From Mimachlamys varia (lineage: Eukaryota; Mollusca; Bivalvia; Pectinida; Pectinidae): a DNA stretch of 64,000 nt. The stretch is taken from the NCBI GenBank assembly GCA_947623455.1, contig OX392532.1:25704792-25768791 (forward strand). The letters run 5' to 3'. A model generated the notes under the pieces. The model searched no databases. It saw only the letters and a program-made list of their open reading frames with translations, and was not told where the DNA came from. This document shows, piece after piece, positions 63,201 through 64,000 of the stretch; the stretch's first letter is position 1; every line of letters begins with the position of its first letter. A program made the translations under genes and the position numbers.

Positions 63201-64000
63201 GTAAGTTTTATTCAGGGGCCTAAAATTTTCAGGGGGTTAAATAGTTTTGTTTTAAAGGTTCTGAATGTAACTTAAAATCAATTGTCAGAAAGCAGCCGAT
63301 TTCAACGTAATTAGTGCCCAGGGCGCCTAAAATATTTGTTACAAATGAGGTGTTTTATAGGATTACAAAACTGAAGGTCTGGATGAAAAATGTCCTTATA
63401 AGTACAATGTATTGTTTCCAGAAATGGTAGTACAGTGTACCCTCGTTATACCGCCACCTTTCGTCCACAGCAATTATGGCGGTATAACGAGGGTGGCGAA
63501 TGGCGATAGTATCAAATTATGAAAATTATAACCATGAATTAAATTGCATAATAGATTTCATTTCCAAGATTTTATTAAAAACAAGCTTATTATTATATCG
63601 TCATATAGATCTACATTGGCACAAATTTATATCTGAAAATAGTTATTGATCTGCTTTTGCCGAATGCCATTCTAAATGGAACACTTAAGAGTTCCTCGAT
63701 CTCCAAAAACAGAACAATATGTCGTTATCGTCGTGGGAAATATATAGCGATTCAGGACGTTTGTATCTTAAAGGGTGTGGCGGATGGCGGTATGTGAGGG
63801 TGGCGAACTTAACGAGGGAATTATATAGGACAGAAATCCATTCTAGAGGTTTAGTAGGCGGTATGGGAGGGTGGCGGTAGATTCAGGTTGTGATAGGTCG
63901 AGGGTACACTGTATACTTACAATTATTCAAACTGCTATAAGTTTGTGTAATTTGACAATTAATTGACAATATTTATTATTTATTTCTGTTCGAACCGAAC
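63201..64000. other. intron 2 (partial) of the 59389 gene
   Basis: Begins GTAAGT. Contains the 479-bp inverted-repeat element and no further exon. Confidence 0.6.
63433..63911. mobile_element. 479-bp TA-flanked inverted-repeat element
   Basis: Ends CAGTGTACCCTCG and CGAGGGTACACTG with TA on both sides. The interior is rich in GGTGGCGGTAT/ATACCGCCACC words. Resembles a pogo/Tigger-type miniature element. Confidence 0.75.

Overview
The window is eukaryotic, intron-rich and AT-rich. It looks like a marine mollusc, most likely a bivalve. The support is the mix of metazoan genes in 100-370 bp exons and a dense load of bivalve-type repeats: tandem-repeat-bearing elements resembling oyster 'pearl' elements, tRNA-derived SINEs, many small inverted-repeat elements and a Tc1-like transposon. 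The species cannot be named from the sequence alone.

Layout. 1-16.3 kb: no convincing coding exon; unique AT-rich DNA to about 6.5 kb, then mobile-element relics. 16.3-31.0 kb, minus strand: a complete P2X ATP-gated channel gene of ten constitutive or alternative coding positions. Position seven is present twice, as two exons of identical splice phase (22063-22204 and 20343-20490) that look mutually exclusive. 31.0-31.6 kb: a compact head-to-head promoter region with a CRE palindrome. 31.6-36.4 kb, plus strand: a gene for an unrecognised 822-residue lysine-rich, probably nuclear protein, preceded by a spliced 71-codon upstream reading frame. 36.4-56.6 kb, minus strand: a complete 16-exon RNF20/BRE1 histone H2B ubiquitin ligase gene (predicted 1016 aa), convergent with the orphan gene. 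Its introns hold a 38-bp minisatellite, a Tc1 element, a 2.8 kb TTAA-flanked element with a nested foldback, and a serial duplication of the end of exon 15. 56.6-59.3 kb: upstream of RNF20. 59.4 kb to the window end, plus strand: the first two coding exons of another gene with a 3.7 kb first intron, weakly reminiscent of the ANKRD27/VARP N terminus.

The genes are functionally unrelated: a plasma-membrane ATP receptor, a chromatin-modifying E3 ligase, an orphan nuclear-type protein and possibly an endosomal trafficking protein. All exon joins were derived by hand from GT-AG (one GC-AG) sites, reading-frame continuity and family conservation. Transcript ends, untranslated exons and alternative splicing are inferred.
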